From TMP-86 sp044226865 (GTDB taxonomy: Bacteria; Pseudomonadota; Gammaproteobacteria; Steroidobacterales; Steroidobacteraceae), in the NCBI GenBank assembly GCA_044226865.1, contig JBGAGE010000001.1, positions 806,001-870,000 of the forward strand: a stretch of 64,000 bases of DNA, given 5' to 3'. The number at the start of each line of letters is the position of its first letter. Positions within the stretch are counted from its first letter, which is position 1. A program made the position numbers and the translations under genes. Below are positions 1-8,361 of the stretch, piece after piece. A model generated the notes under the pieces. It worked only from the letters and a program-made list of their open reading frames with translations, had not been told where the DNA came from and searched no databases.

Positions 1-689
1 TGCGCAACGTGTGCCGGCATGCGCGGAGGCCATCCGGCGCGCGTGGCGATGAGCGCATCGTCCCAGTCGAGACCCTCACCCTCGATGCGGCGGTAGTGCG
101 GATCCCAGGGGAATACCACGTCCTCGCCGTCCATCTTCGGCAATACCGTGACGATGGGCCGGCGCGCGCTGGCTTGCATGAACCGCGCCAGCGAGCGCGC
201 CTCCGCCAGGTCCTGCGCCAACTCCCGCAACACCATCTGCGTCGGAGCGGTGATCGGAAATTCAGCATTCGGCTGCTGGGTAAAGGCCTGGTGGGCGGGC
301 TTCACCCAGCACATGGCACTGGCTTCCGCCTCATCCAGCCGCGGCTCCTGGCCCGCCGGCGCGCATGCGAGGAAGAAGTGCGTGTCGAAGCGGCGGCTCA
401 TGGCGCTGGGGGTGATCCAATGTGCCACGCGGGTGAGTGCGCGCGGTTCCAGCTCGAGGCCGGCTTCTTCCTGCAACTCGCGGCAGGCCGCCGCGGCGGC
501 TGCCGTGATGGCGTCGGCGCCGCGCGTTTCCTGCGGGTCCGCGGCGCCGCCGGGAAACACCCAATAGCCGCCCATGAAGCGCAGTTCGGCGCGCCGCCGC
601 AGCATCAGCACGCTCGCATCGTCCGCGCCTGCTGCGGATTCGCGCACGACGAGGATGGTGCCGGCGAGCGATGGAGTGACGGGGGACAC
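1..689 (-). CDS. NUDIX hydrolase, partial (3' end outside window)
   Basis: Reading the minus strand from a GTG at 689 gives an uninterrupted frame to the window edge, so the C-terminus is missing. The Nudix signature is visible: a YWVFPGG stretch, then after an Ala-rich spacer CRELQEEAGLEL, which fits REUxEExGU. The spacer between the Gly and Glu parts is longer than in the classical 23-residue box, as in NUDT19-like members that act on CoA or related diphosphates; the substrate cannot be read here. It begins 7 bases after the HiPIP gene and is probably the last gene of the carnitine operon. The GTG start was chosen because the frame opens there immediately after the upstream stop. Confidence 0.75.
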   Translation of the reverse strand, partial: MSPVTPSLAGTILVVRESAAGADDASVLMLRRRAELRFMGGYWVFPGGAADPQETRGADAITAAAAAACRELQEEAGLELEPRALTRVAHWITPSAMSRRFDTHFFLACAPAGQEPRLDEAEASAMCWVKPAHQAFTQQPNAEFPITAPTQMVLRELAQDLAEARSLARFMQASARRPIVTVLPKMDGEDVVFPWDPHYRRIEGEGLDWDDALIATRAGWPPRMPAHVA

Positions 690-696
690 GCGCCGC

Positions 697-996
697 CTAC
701 ATCTGCGGCGCCCAGCCCTTGCAGGAGCCGGCCGCCTTCACGGAATATGCCGGGAACAGCATGCAGGGGCCCTGCGCCGATCCATTGCTGCCCTGGTAGA
801 GTCCACAACTGGCGCAGGTGTGCGTGGGGTCGGGCGCCCTCGCGGCATCCTCGACATAGGCCTGGGCACGCGCCTTCGGATCATCCTCCGGCAGCAGCGG
901 CAGCGCCGCGGGCGCAGCGGCGCCGGACACGCGCACCAGCGTGAACGCTGCCAGCGCGCCGGCCGCCGCATCGCGCAGCCATCGACGCCGGTTCAT
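697..996 (-). CDS. High-potential iron-sulfur protein (HiPIP)
   Basis: This is a 99-residue precursor. The N-terminus MNRRRWLRDAAAGA resembles a twin-arginine signal, as expected for a HiPIP folded with its cluster before export. The mature part ends with the HiPIP cysteine pattern C-x2-C (CASC), a Cys in GPCMLFP and a final Cys in GSCKGW, giving four ligands for a [4Fe-4S]3+/2+ cluster. HiPIPs are periplasmic one-electron carriers. The start ATG at 996 overlaps the stop of the CaiD-like gene by ATGA; an in-frame ATG four codons upstream exists but lies inside that gene. Its place in a carnitine catabolism operon is unusual. The family call is firm; its electron partner is unknown. Confidence 0.9.
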   Translation of the reverse strand: MNRRRWLRDAAAGALAAFTLVRVSGAAAPAALPLLPEDDPKARAQAYVEDAARAPDPTHTCASCGLYQGSNGSAQGPCMLFPAYSVKAAGSCKGWAPQM

Positions 997-1769
997 CGTC
1001 CCTTCCACACCGGCTCGCGCTTCTCCGCAAAGGCGCGCGCGCCTTCCTTGAGATCCTCGGAATTCACCACCTGTTGCACGAGATGGAGCGAATCGTGCAA
1101 TTCGAAAGCCTCGTGCTCGGGAATCATCTCGGTGTGACGCAGCAATTGCTTGATGGCGGGGAACAGGAGCGGGGGGCCATCGGCCAGCTGGCGCGCGATC
1201 GCGCGCGCCTTGGTCATTCCCTCGCCCTTGGGCACGACGTGATTGGCGAGGCCCCAGTGCTTGGCTTCCTGCGCATCCATCCAGCGGCCGGTCATCAGGA
1301 ACTCCACCGCCACATGATAGGGAATGCGGCGGCGCAGCTTGATGGCGCCGGCGTCGGGCAGGATGGCCACGTTGATCTCCGGCAGCGAGAACTTCGCATG
1401 CTCTTCCATGACGATGATGTCGGTGCCCAGCACGATCTCGAAGCCGCCGCCGCAGGCGATTCCGTTCACGGCGGCGATCACCGGCTTGTTCAGGTTGCGC
1501 GGATAGTTGAAGCCGCCGAATCCGCCCACGCCCCAGTCCTCGTCGGATTTCTCGCCGCCCGCCGCGGCCTTCAAATCCCAGCCCGGCGAGAAGAAGCGAT
1601 CGCCCGCGCCGGTGATGATGGCGATGCGCAGGCTCTTGTCATCGCGGAACTCGCTGACCACGTCGTTGAGCCGCCGGCTGGTGGCCAGGTCGATGGCATT
1701 GGCCTTGGGCCGGTCTAGGGTGATCTCCAGCACGCCGTTGTCGCGCACCAATTTGACCGAATCGCTCAT
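993..1769 (-). CDS. caiD: CaiD-like crotonobetainyl-CoA hydratase / enoyl-CoA hydratase
   Basis: The 258-residue crotonase-fold protein closely resembles E. coli CaiD, with the shared ITLDRPKANAID beginning, the AAVNGxAxGGGFE oxyanion loop and the ending FAEKREPVWKGR. The two glutamates used for catalysis in CaiD, Glu111 and Glu131 (FSLPE), fall at the same positions here. CaiD hydrates crotonobetainyl-CoA to L-carnitinyl-CoA, or the reverse, in the cytoplasm. The gene starts 4 bases after the CoA ligase gene and overlaps the HiPIP start by 4, so it is translated within the carnitine operon. No caiA-like acyl-CoA dehydrogenase or caiB transferase is present nearby, so the direction of the reaction in this organism is inferred. 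A generic enoyl-CoA hydratase is the alternative. Confidence 0.85.
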   Translation of the reverse strand: MSDSVKLVRDNGVLEITLDRPKANAIDLATSRRLNDVVSEFRDDKSLRIAIITGAGDRFFSPGWDLKAAAGGEKSDEDWGVGGFGGFNYPRNLNKPVIAAVNGIACGGGFEIVLGTDIIVMEEHAKFSLPEINVAILPDAGAIKLRRRIPYHVAVEFLMTGRWMDAQEAKHWGLANHVVPKGEGMTKARAIARQLADGPPLLFPAIKQLLRHTEMIPEHEAFELHDSLHLVQQVVNSEDLKEGARAFAEKREPVWKGR

Positions 1770-1773
1770 GCTG

Positions 1774-3837
1774 CTACTCCTGTCGTAAACGAATCAGCGC
1801 GTCGACGGCGACGGCGCCGCGGCCGGCCGGCCGCACGATGAGGGGATTGACGTCGATCTCGAGCACCCGCTGCACGTTCGCCTGCGCGTACGCGGCCACG
1901 GCCATCACATTGGCGAGCAGCGCCTCGCGGTCGCCCGCGGGCTTGCCGCGGAAGCCGCCCAACAGGCGCGACACCTTGAGCGTCTGCAAGGCCGCGTCGA
2001 GGCGTGCGCGATTCCAAGGGGGCAGGAGGCTGACGCTGTCCTGCCAGATTTCCGTGAGGACACCGCCGGTGCCCAGCACCAGCACCTGGCCGAACTGCGC
2101 ATCGACGGTGATGCCGACCAGCACCTCCGCCACGCCGTCGGCGATCATTTCTTCCACCAGGATATCCGGCGAGATCGCCGCAAGCCGCGCGGCGGCCGCC
2201 GCGCATTCCGCATCGCTGCGGATGTTGAGGATCACGCCGCCGACTTCGCTCTTGTGCTCGAGCTGCGCGCCGACGGCCTTCATGACCACCGGATAGCCGA
2301 TGCCGGCCGCTGCACGCACGGCATCGGCCGCCGGCGCCACCTGCCGCTTGGCGGTGCTCACGCCGTACGCCGCCAGCGCCGCCTTGCCTGCATCCTCGGT
2401 GAGGCTCACGGCAGCGCCGGAGGCGGATGGCGCCGGCAGGTTGAGTTGCACCGGCGCCGCGTCGCGCCAGGTCTCGCCCACGGCGCCGGCGTAGGCCAGC
2501 GCTTCCAGCGCTTCGCGCTGCCCCTGCAACGGCACCACGCCCTGCGACAGGCAGCGATGGCGCGTGCCGGGGCTGATGGTCTCGGGGAGCGAGGCGATGA
2601 GCGCGGCACGCGAGGGCGCGCCTTGCGCAGCGGCGATGAAGGCATCGATGACCACCGCGAAGGCCTCGGTGTCCGCCTTGTCTTCCGGCGGGTTGTCGAG
2701 CATGAACCCGACGGCGTCGTAGCCGCTGCGCAGGCTTACCGCAAAGGCCTTCTGCAATTCGGGTGGGTTGAACCACAGGTAGGTGTGGATATCCAGGGGA
2801 TTGGCGATGGTGACTCGGTCGGTGAGGATGTGGGACAGCGCCCGCGCCTCGGTCGGCGGAATCGCCGCGAACTCCAGCGGCAGCGAGCGCGCCACGTCGG
2901 CGGTCATGGCCATGTCGCCACCGGAGGCGCCCATCACCAGCACGCGCCGGCCGGTGAGCGCGCCTCCGGTGTGGAACACCTTGAGCGTCTCGCACAGCGT
3001 GGCCAGCGTGTCGCAACGCGCGATGCCGGCATCGCGGCAGAAGGTGTCGAACACCGCATCTTCACCCGCCAACGCACCCGTGTGGCTGTGCGCGGTACGC
3101 GCGGCCGCCGCGGTGCGCCCGGTCTTGATCATGGCGATGGGCTTGCCGGCCTGGCGGGCGCGTGCGGCCGCGTGCGCGAAGCGCGAGGCATCCTTGATGC
3201 CCTCGACGTACAACCCGAAGGCCGAGACGCGCGCATCCTCGCACAGCAGTTCGATCAGGTCCTCCACCGCAAGGCGCGTCTGGTTGCCGACCGTGAAGAT
3301 GTAGCCGACGGGCAGCGAGCGGTCGTTGAACATCAGCGTCAACGCGATGGTGCCGCTCTGGCAGATCAGCGCCACGCCGCGCTGCACCGGCTCGCCCACC
3401 ACCTGGTCGGGCCAGAGGGCGACACGGTCGAAATAGTTCACGGTGCCGTAGCAGTTCGGGCCGAAGTAGGGGAGCGTGCCCGCCTGCCGTACGAGGTCCG
3501 CGGTGAGCGCATGGCCCTGCTCGGTGCCGGTTTCGGAAAAGCCGGCCGCGAAGCAGACGAAGCCGCCTGCACCGCGCTGCCGCAGGGCTCCGGCCACCGC
3601 CGGTGCCTCCTGGCGCGGCACCGCCAGGAACGTGGCATCCGGTGCGCCGGGCAGTTCGTCGATGCTGCGGAAGTAATGCTGCGCCGGAGTCGAGGCGCGC
3701 TTGGGGTGCACGCGCCAGAGCTCGCCCGTGTAGCCGATCTTGCGGCTGCCGGCCGCCACGGCATCGGTCCAGTCACCGGCGCCGATCAGGCAGATGCTGC
3801 GCGGCGCGATCAGGCGCGCCAGGTTGTCGCGGGTCAT
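1774..3837 (-). CDS. ADP-forming acyl-CoA synthetase (acetate--CoA ligase family)
   Basis: This 687-residue protein has the fused layout of NDP-forming acyl-CoA synthetases: a CoA-binding Rossmann domain (about 1-135, SICLIGAGDW), a succinyl-CoA-ligase-like middle domain (about 150-450) with the phosphohistidine segment SHTGALAG (His252), and a C-terminal ATP-grasp domain (about 480-685, YPVVMKAVG). Such enzymes join CoA to a carboxylate with ATP to ADP + Pi, or run in reverse. In this operon, between a betaine-CoA-type thioesterase and a CaiD-like hydratase, the likely substrates are carnitine, crotonobetaine or gamma-butyrobetaine (inference). The start ATG at 3837 overlaps the thioesterase stop by 4 bases; the open frame continues upstream but only as non-coding shadow. 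Confidence 0.85.
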   Translation of the reverse strand: MTRDNLARLIAPRSICLIGAGDWTDAVAAGSRKIGYTGELWRVHPKRASTPAQHYFRSIDELPGAPDATFLAVPRQEAPAVAGALRQRGAGGFVCFAAGFSETGTEQGHALTADLVRQAGTLPYFGPNCYGTVNYFDRVALWPDQVVGEPVQRGVALICQSGTIALTLMFNDRSLPVGYIFTVGNQTRLAVEDLIELLCEDARVSAFGLYVEGIKDASRFAHAAARARQAGKPIAMIKTGRTAAAARTAHSHTGALAGEDAVFDTFCRDAGIARCDTLATLCETLKVFHTGGALTGRRVLVMGASGGDMAMTADVARSLPLEFAAIPPTEARALSHILTDRVTIANPLDIHTYLWFNPPELQKAFAVSLRSGYDAVGFMLDNPPEDKADTEAFAVVIDAFIAAAQGAPSRAALIASLPETISPGTRHRCLSQGVVPLQGQREALEALAYAGAVGETWRDAAPVQLNLPAPSASGAAVSLTEDAGKAALAAYGVSTAKRQVAPAADAVRAAAGIGYPVVMKAVGAQLEHKSEVGGVILNIRSDAECAAAAARLAAISPDILVEEMIADGVAEVLVGITVDAQFGQVLVLGTGGVLTEIWQDSVSLLPPWNRARLDAALQTLKVSRLLGGFRGKPAGDREALLANVMAVAAYAQANVQRVLEIDVNPLIVRPAGRGAVAVDALIRLRQE

Positions 3838-4304
3838 CGCAATTCGATCTTGCGCGACGCCGCGCCCAGCGGCGGCAGGCGCGCCGACAAGGCGGCGAAC
3901 GCGTCCACGTGCTCGCGCACGCCCGGCGGGAACGCCTCGCTCTTCACCGTCTCGCCCTGGTGTACGTGCAGCAGCATGAACTCCGCCGTGGCGGCGGCTT
4001 CCGGGAAACGCTTGCAATGCAGCGCCGTGGCGAGGTGCATGCGCTTCTTGTCGGCCCCGATGAGGGAGCTGACCACGCGGATTTCATCGTCCTGCTTGAT
4101 TTCGCGCAGGAAGTACACGTGCATCTCGAGGCTGTAGAGCGTATTGCGGGTACGTTCCCGATATGCGGCATCGATACCCACGCGGTCCATCACGTCGTCG
4201 GTCGCGAGGCTGAAGATCAGCCCGTAGTACGCATCGCGCAGATGCCCGTTGTAGTCGATCCACTCCGGCTGCATCCGCGGCACATAGACGGGTAGTTCCT
4301 GCAT
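3834..4304 (-). CDS. Thioesterase (hot-dog fold), probable betainyl-CoA thioesterase
   Basis: The protein has 156 residues and the 4-hydroxybenzoyl-CoA thioesterase-type hot-dog start, RMQPEWIDYNGHLRDAYYG, in which the conserved D/N-G-H segment carries the catalytic acid. In known carnitine degradation operons (Pseudomonas cdhABC, Sinorhizobium) a thioesterase of this family follows the dehydrocarnitine cleavage enzyme and releases glycine betaine from betainyl-CoA. The same adjacency is seen here. ATG 4304 was preferred over an upstream in-frame ATG because GAAGG stands about 7 bases before it and the alternative lies inside the preceding gene. Function is by family plus neighbourhood. Confidence 0.8.
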   Translation of the reverse strand: MQELPVYVPRMQPEWIDYNGHLRDAYYGLIFSLATDDVMDRVGIDAAYRERTRNTLYSLEMHVYFLREIKQDDEIRVVSSLIGADKKRMHLATALHCKRFPEAAATAEFMLLHVHQGETVKSEAFPPGVREHVDAFAALSARLPPLGAASRKIELR

Positions 4305-4314
4305 GGATGGGCCT

Positions 4315-5214
4315 TCAGCGCAACTTGAGCTTTTCGCGGGCATCGGCGGCCGAGAGCACGCGCGCGCCCATGGCCTCGATGATCACCCGCGCCTTCTGCA
4401 CCAATTGCGCATTGCTGGCGTACACGCCCTTGCTCAAATACAGGTTGTCTTCCAGACCCACCCGCACATTGCCGCCGGCCAGGATGGACTGGGCCACCCA
4501 GGGCATCTGCATGCGGCTGATGGCAAAGGAACTCCACACGCAGTTGTCGGGGAGCGAGTTCACCATGGCCATGAGATGCCCCACGTCCGCCGGCACGCCG
4601 TATGGAATGCCCATGCACAGCTGCACCATGGTCGGTGCTTCCAGCAGGCCTTCCTTGACGCAGGTCTTGACGAACCACAGGTTGCCGGTGTCGAAGATCT
4701 CGAGCTCGGGCTTGACGCCCAGGTCCTTGGCGATCTGCATGCCCTTGCGCAGGTAGTTGGGCGTGGACACATAGGCGCGGTTGCCGTCGCCGAAGTTGAG
4801 GCTCCCGCAATCCAGGGTGGCGATATCCGGCTTGTACTTGCCTTCCTGGCACAGGTCGATGACGTGCCGCATGCGGTCTTCCTGCGAGCAGAAGTCGCTG
4901 CCGGGGCCCGGCGTGTCGGCGAGGCCGTTGTCGCCGGCGACGATATACCCGCCCATGCCGCAAGTGAGGTTGACGATGACGTCGGTTTTGCTCTCGCGGA
5001 TGCGCTTGACCACCTCACGGTAGTACTTGGTCTCCATCGAAAACCCACCGGTCTCCGGGTCACGCACGTGGATGTGGACGATGGCCGCGCCGGCCTTGGC
5101 CGCTTCGATGGCGGTGGCCGCGATCTGCTCCGGGGTGACCGCGCAATGCGGGCTCTTGGTCACCTTGGTGTCATCGCCGGTGACGGCGCAGGTGATGATG
5201 ACGTCGTGATTCAT
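4315..5214 (-). CDS. Beta-keto acid cleavage enzyme (BKACE/DUF849), probable dehydrocarnitine cleavage enzyme
   Basis: This 299-residue TIM-barrel protein belongs to the BKACE (DUF849) family. It shows the zinc-binding motif IVHIHVRDP (His47, His49) and the late GGNVRVGLEDN segment with the third metal ligand Glu and catalytic Asp/Arg. BKACE enzymes combine a beta-keto acid with acetyl-CoA. The 3-dehydrocarnitine-active members give betainyl-CoA plus acetoacetate. The following thioesterase gene supports that substrate, though no carnitine 3-dehydrogenase is in the window. ATG 5214 has AGAGGA nine bases upstream and was preferred over an in-frame ATG at 5241. It is the first gene of the minus-strand operon 5214-1. 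Confidence 0.85.
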   Translation of the reverse strand: MNHDVIITCAVTGDDTKVTKSPHCAVTPEQIAATAIEAAKAGAAIVHIHVRDPETGGFSMETKYYREVVKRIRESKTDVIVNLTCGMGGYIVAGDNGLADTPGPGSDFCSQEDRMRHVIDLCQEGKYKPDIATLDCGSLNFGDGNRAYVSTPNYLRKGMQIAKDLGVKPELEIFDTGNLWFVKTCVKEGLLEAPTMVQLCMGIPYGVPADVGHLMAMVNSLPDNCVWSSFAISRMQMPWVAQSILAGGNVRVGLEDNLYLSKGVYASNAQLVQKARVIIEAMGARVLSAADAREKLKLR

Positions 5215-5248
5215 GTGCGCAATCCTCTTGGACCCTACCATGGGGCGG

Positions 5249-5261
5249 CAGTTATATTATA
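5249..5261 (-). promoter_or_regulatory. Candidate -10 element of the carnitine-catabolism operon
   Basis: On the minus strand a perfect TATAAT occupies 5261-5256, which would start transcription near 5249 and leave a leader of about 35 bases with a good ribosome-binding site before ATG 5214. The -35 position (about 5279-5284, GGTGGC) does not resemble TTGACA, so activator dependence is possible. The rest of 5215-5315 is AT-rich near the promoter and a GC-rich palindromic stretch (about 5283-5312) after the transporter gene. I see no poly-T terminator there. Confidence 0.4.
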
Positions 5262-5315
5262 ACGGCGATAATAATTAAGCCACCGCCGGCGGCCCGCCGG
5301 GCGCCGCCCGCGGCC

Positions 5316-6476
5316 TCAACCCCTGCCGGCCAGCGCCCGCAGGATCTCGCGTTCGCCGCAGACGCCGCATACGCCATCGCCGCCCAGGAGCAGCACCGGA
5401 TGGCCGCTGGCCTGGTGCAGGCGGATGATCTCGTGCAGGGACGCGGACGCGGGCGCCGCGGCCACGTGGCCGTGGATGCCGGCTGCGGGCACGGCGGGAT
5501 CCACCACCAAGATGTCGAATCCGGCACCCGCGATCCGGCAGGTGCCGGCGCCCTGCAACTCCAACTGGTAGCGGGCCGCGCCTTCCGGCAGGGCCGTCAT
5601 GATCATCTCGCCGCTGAGCACGTTGAGCGGATTCATGTGGCGCACGAACTCCGCGACATAATCATCCGCAGGATGCATGACGATGTCGCGCGCGGCGCCG
5701 GTCTGCACGATACGGCCATTCTGCAGGATGGAGATGGTATCGCCGATGCGCAGCGCCTCATCCAGGTCATGGCTCACGAACAGGATGGTCTTTTTCACCC
5801 GTTCCTGCAGCGCCAGCAATTCGTCCTGGAGCTTGCCGCGGATCAGCGGGTCGAGCGCGGAGAACGGCTCGTCCATCAGCAGGATGTCGGCATCGGTGGC
5901 AAAAGCGCGCGCCAGTCCCACCCGCTGTTGCATGCCGCCCGACAGCTCGCCCACCTGGCGGCCCGCCCATTGCGTCAATCCGACGAGCTCGAGTTTCTCA
6001 TCCACGGCCCTGCGCCGTTCCGCTGGCGAATCCCCGCGCAATTCGAGCCCGAAGCCGACGTTGTCGCGCACGGTGCGCCAGGGCAGCAACGCAAACTGCT
6101 GGAACACCATGGCGACCCGCCGGCGGCGCAGGTGGCGCAGCAACGCGGCATCCGCGGTGGCCACGTCGACCAGCGCGTCGGCATCGCGCAGCAGCACCTG
6201 GCCGCGCGTGACGCGGTTCAGGCCATTGGCGGCGCGTAGCAGGGTGGACTTGCCGGAGCCGGACAGCCCCATCATCACCGAGATCTCGCCCTGCGCCACA
6301 TGCAGGTTGGCTCCCGCCACGCCAACGGTTACCTGCAATTGATTGAGGATGTCGCCGCGGGTGCCGCCGGCATCGAGCCGGGCAAGCGCCTCGCGCACGG
6401 CCTTGGCGCCGGCACGTCCCGGTTCGCGGGCGAACAGGATGTCGACGTCGTGAAATTCGATGGCGGTGCGGCTCAT
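5316..6476 (-). CDS. Choline/betaine ABC transporter ATP-binding protein (ProV/ChoV type)
   Basis: The 386-residue ATPase has Walker A GLSGSGKST (about 71-79), the Q-loop FQQFALLPW, the signature LSGGMQQRV, Walker B ILLMDEP and the switch His (FVSHD). The length, the pre-ATPase N-terminal extension and the C-terminal accessory region match ProV/OpuAA-type quaternary-amine importers. The CBS part is degenerate; it retains GHPVLLLGGDGVCGVCG near the end, with three Cys. The start overlaps the stop of the fused binding protein-permease gene by ATGA, so the two are translationally coupled and form the complete importer. It energises uptake of choline, carnitine or betaine for the surrounding catabolic genes. 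Confidence 0.9.
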   Translation of the reverse strand: MSRTAIEFHDVDILFAREPGRAGAKAVREALARLDAGGTRGDILNQLQVTVGVAGANLHVAQGEISVMMGLSGSGKSTLLRAANGLNRVTRGQVLLRDADALVDVATADAALLRHLRRRRVAMVFQQFALLPWRTVRDNVGFGLELRGDSPAERRRAVDEKLELVGLTQWAGRQVGELSGGMQQRVGLARAFATDADILLMDEPFSALDPLIRGKLQDELLALQERVKKTILFVSHDLDEALRIGDTISILQNGRIVQTGAARDIVMHPADDYVAEFVRHMNPLNVLSGEMIMTALPEGAARYQLELQGAGTCRIAGAGFDILVVDPAVPAAGIHGHVAAAPASASLHEIIRLHQASGHPVLLLGGDGVCGVCGEREILRALAGRG

Positions 6477-8281
6477 GAACGCCGCTCCTCGCGCGGGCGC
6501 GTGATGCGGTCGAGCACGATGGCCAGCAGCACGATGGCAAATCCGGCTTCGAAGCCCATGCCCACCTGCACGGAGTTGAGCGCGCGCACCACCGGCACGC
6601 CCAGCCCGCCTGCGCCGACCAACGCGGCGATCACCACCATCGACAGGCTCAGCATGATGCATTGGGTGATGCCGGCGATGATGGTGGGTGCCGCGCTCGG
6701 CAGTTCCACCTTCCACAGCAATTGCAGCCGCGTGGCGCCAAAGGCTTCACCGGCCTCCAGCAGCGGCTTGGGCACCGAGGCAACGCCCAGGTGCGTGAGC
6801 CGGATGGGAGCGGGCAGGGCAAAAATGACGGTGGAGATGAGCCCCGGCACCACGCCGAGGCCGAACAACACCAACGTCGGAATCAGGTACACGAAGGTCG
6901 GCAGGGTCTGCATCAGATCCAGCACGGGCCGCAGCGATTCGTACAAGCGCGGGTGATGCGCGGCCGCGATGCCGATGGGCACGCCCACCAGCGTCGACAC
7001 CAGTGCGGCCACCAGCACCAGCGACAGCGTCTCCAGGGTGGCCTGCCAATACCCCTGGTTCATGATGAACAGCAGCGCCAGCAGGACGAACACCGCCAGC
7101 GGCCAGGAGCGTCGCAGCAGCCATGCCAGCGCGGCCGTCGCCACGATGAGGAGCCATGCGGGAATGGCGTGCAGGAGCGCAGTGACGCCATTCACCAGGC
7201 CGCGCAGCAGCACGGAAATGCCGTCGAACACCCAGGTGCCATGGCGCTTGACGTACTCGATGGCGCTGGCCACGCTGTCCCCCAGCGGAATCTTGTGCTG
7301 CGTGACGCGCTGCTCGAAGCTGAGTGGTGCGGCCGCAGGTGCGACCGCCGCCGCGTCCGCGCCCGCGACCGGCTCGCCCTCGGCGGTCAGCACGCCTTCG
7401 AACCAGGGAGCGAGCGCCTGCGGGTGCGCGGCGAGCCAGGCAGCCGCGGCTGCGGCGGGCTGCAGATGCGCGTTCAGGATGCCATCCATGATCTCGTTTT
7501 CGGCATCCAGCGAAAAGCTCAGGTTCTGCAGCAACCGCCCGACGTTGGGGCACTCCTTGAGGTAACCACGGCGGACGTTGGTATAGATGGTGGCGCCGCC
7601 GAAGTTGGGGCCGAAGATCGCATCCCCGCCGCTCAGGTAGCGCAGCGAGAACCGCTTGTTCATCGGATGCGGTTCCCAGGCGAGGAACACCAGCGGCGCC
7701 TGGCCGCGCGCGGCGCGCTCCACTTCGGCGAGCATGCCTTGTTCGCTGGATTCGATCAGCTTGAAGGAGCCAAGGCCGAAGGTGTTCGCGCCGATCATGT
7801 CGAGCACGTGCAGGTTGCCGGGGTTGCCGGCCTCGATGCCATAGACGGTGTGCTTGAGTTGTGGCCCAAAGCGGGCGATGTCCGCGAAGTTGCGCAGACC
7901 CGCCTCGTAAGTGGGGGTGAGCGTTGCCAGGGTGTATTTGGCGCCTTGCAGGTTGACGCGCACCACCTCGATCGAGCCATCCGCCAGGAACGGCGCCCGG
8001 TCTGCTTCCTGCGCCGGCATCCAGTTGCCCAGGAACACATCGATGTCCTTGTTGCGCATCGACGCGAACGTCACCGGCACCGACAGCACGGTGATCCGGG
8101 GCTCGTACCCCAGGCGTGTGAGCAATTGCGCGGTGAGCGCGGTGGTGGCGGTGACATCGGTCCAGCCGATGTCTGACAGGCGCACTTCGCGGCACGATGC
8201 GGGTTCGGCAGGGGTACGGGCCGCGCCGAATAGCAGCAGAAAAAGGACTGACAATCTGAGCAGTTGCACCGTATTTCCCAT
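6473..8281 (-). CDS. Fused choline-binding protein and ABC permease (ChoX-ChoW)
   Basis: This 602-residue protein joins two usual subunits. Residues 1-28 are a signal peptide (LLRLSVLFLLLFGAA). About 30-290 is an OpuAC/ChoX binding domain in which the aromatic box of Sinorhizobium ChoX (Trp43, Trp90, Tyr119, Trp205) appears at a constant offset as Trp40 (DIGWTD), Trp87 (LGNWMP), Tyr116 and Trp202 (LAWEPHPMN). A linker follows, and about 340-602 is a ProW-type permease with roughly six membrane helices and the EAA-like GEAFGATRLQLLWKVELP loop. The conserved box predicts choline as ligand. The fusion places the binding domain in the periplasm, tethered to the pore. ATG 8281 was chosen over one 15 codons upstream because the signal peptide begins here. 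Confidence 0.9.
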   Translation of the reverse strand: MGNTVQLLRLSVLFLLLFGAARTPAEPASCREVRLSDIGWTDVTATTALTAQLLTRLGYEPRITVLSVPVTFASMRNKDIDVFLGNWMPAQEADRAPFLADGSIEVVRVNLQGAKYTLATLTPTYEAGLRNFADIARFGPQLKHTVYGIEAGNPGNLHVLDMIGANTFGLGSFKLIESSEQGMLAEVERAARGQAPLVFLAWEPHPMNKRFSLRYLSGGDAIFGPNFGGATIYTNVRRGYLKECPNVGRLLQNLSFSLDAENEIMDGILNAHLQPAAAAAAWLAAHPQALAPWFEGVLTAEGEPVAGADAAAVAPAAAPLSFEQRVTQHKIPLGDSVASAIEYVKRHGTWVFDGISVLLRGLVNGVTALLHAIPAWLLIVATAALAWLLRRSWPLAVFVLLALLFIMNQGYWQATLETLSLVLVAALVSTLVGVPIGIAAAHHPRLYESLRPVLDLMQTLPTFVYLIPTLVLFGLGVVPGLISTVIFALPAPIRLTHLGVASVPKPLLEAGEAFGATRLQLLWKVELPSAAPTIIAGITQCIMLSLSMVVIAALVGAGGLGVPVVRALNSVQVGMGFEAGFAIVLLAIVLDRITRPREERRS

Positions 8282-8361
8282 CCCCGGTTCATCGCGAGGT
8301 TTGCAACCCGGCGGCGCATCCCACACAATTGGCTGCGCGTTTCGTTTACGTAACGCAGCAG

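Noticed and set aside
2254..4137. Long plus-strand open frame across the CoA ligase gene
   Set aside because: Antisense shadow of a protein with clear domain structure on the minus strand; composition is His/Arg/Gly-rich without motifs.
5283..5312. Rho-independent terminator after the ABC transporter gene
   Set aside because: The GC-rich palindromic stretch is present but lacks a T-run in the right place, and lies just upstream of the carnitine operon promoter, so the call is too uncertain.
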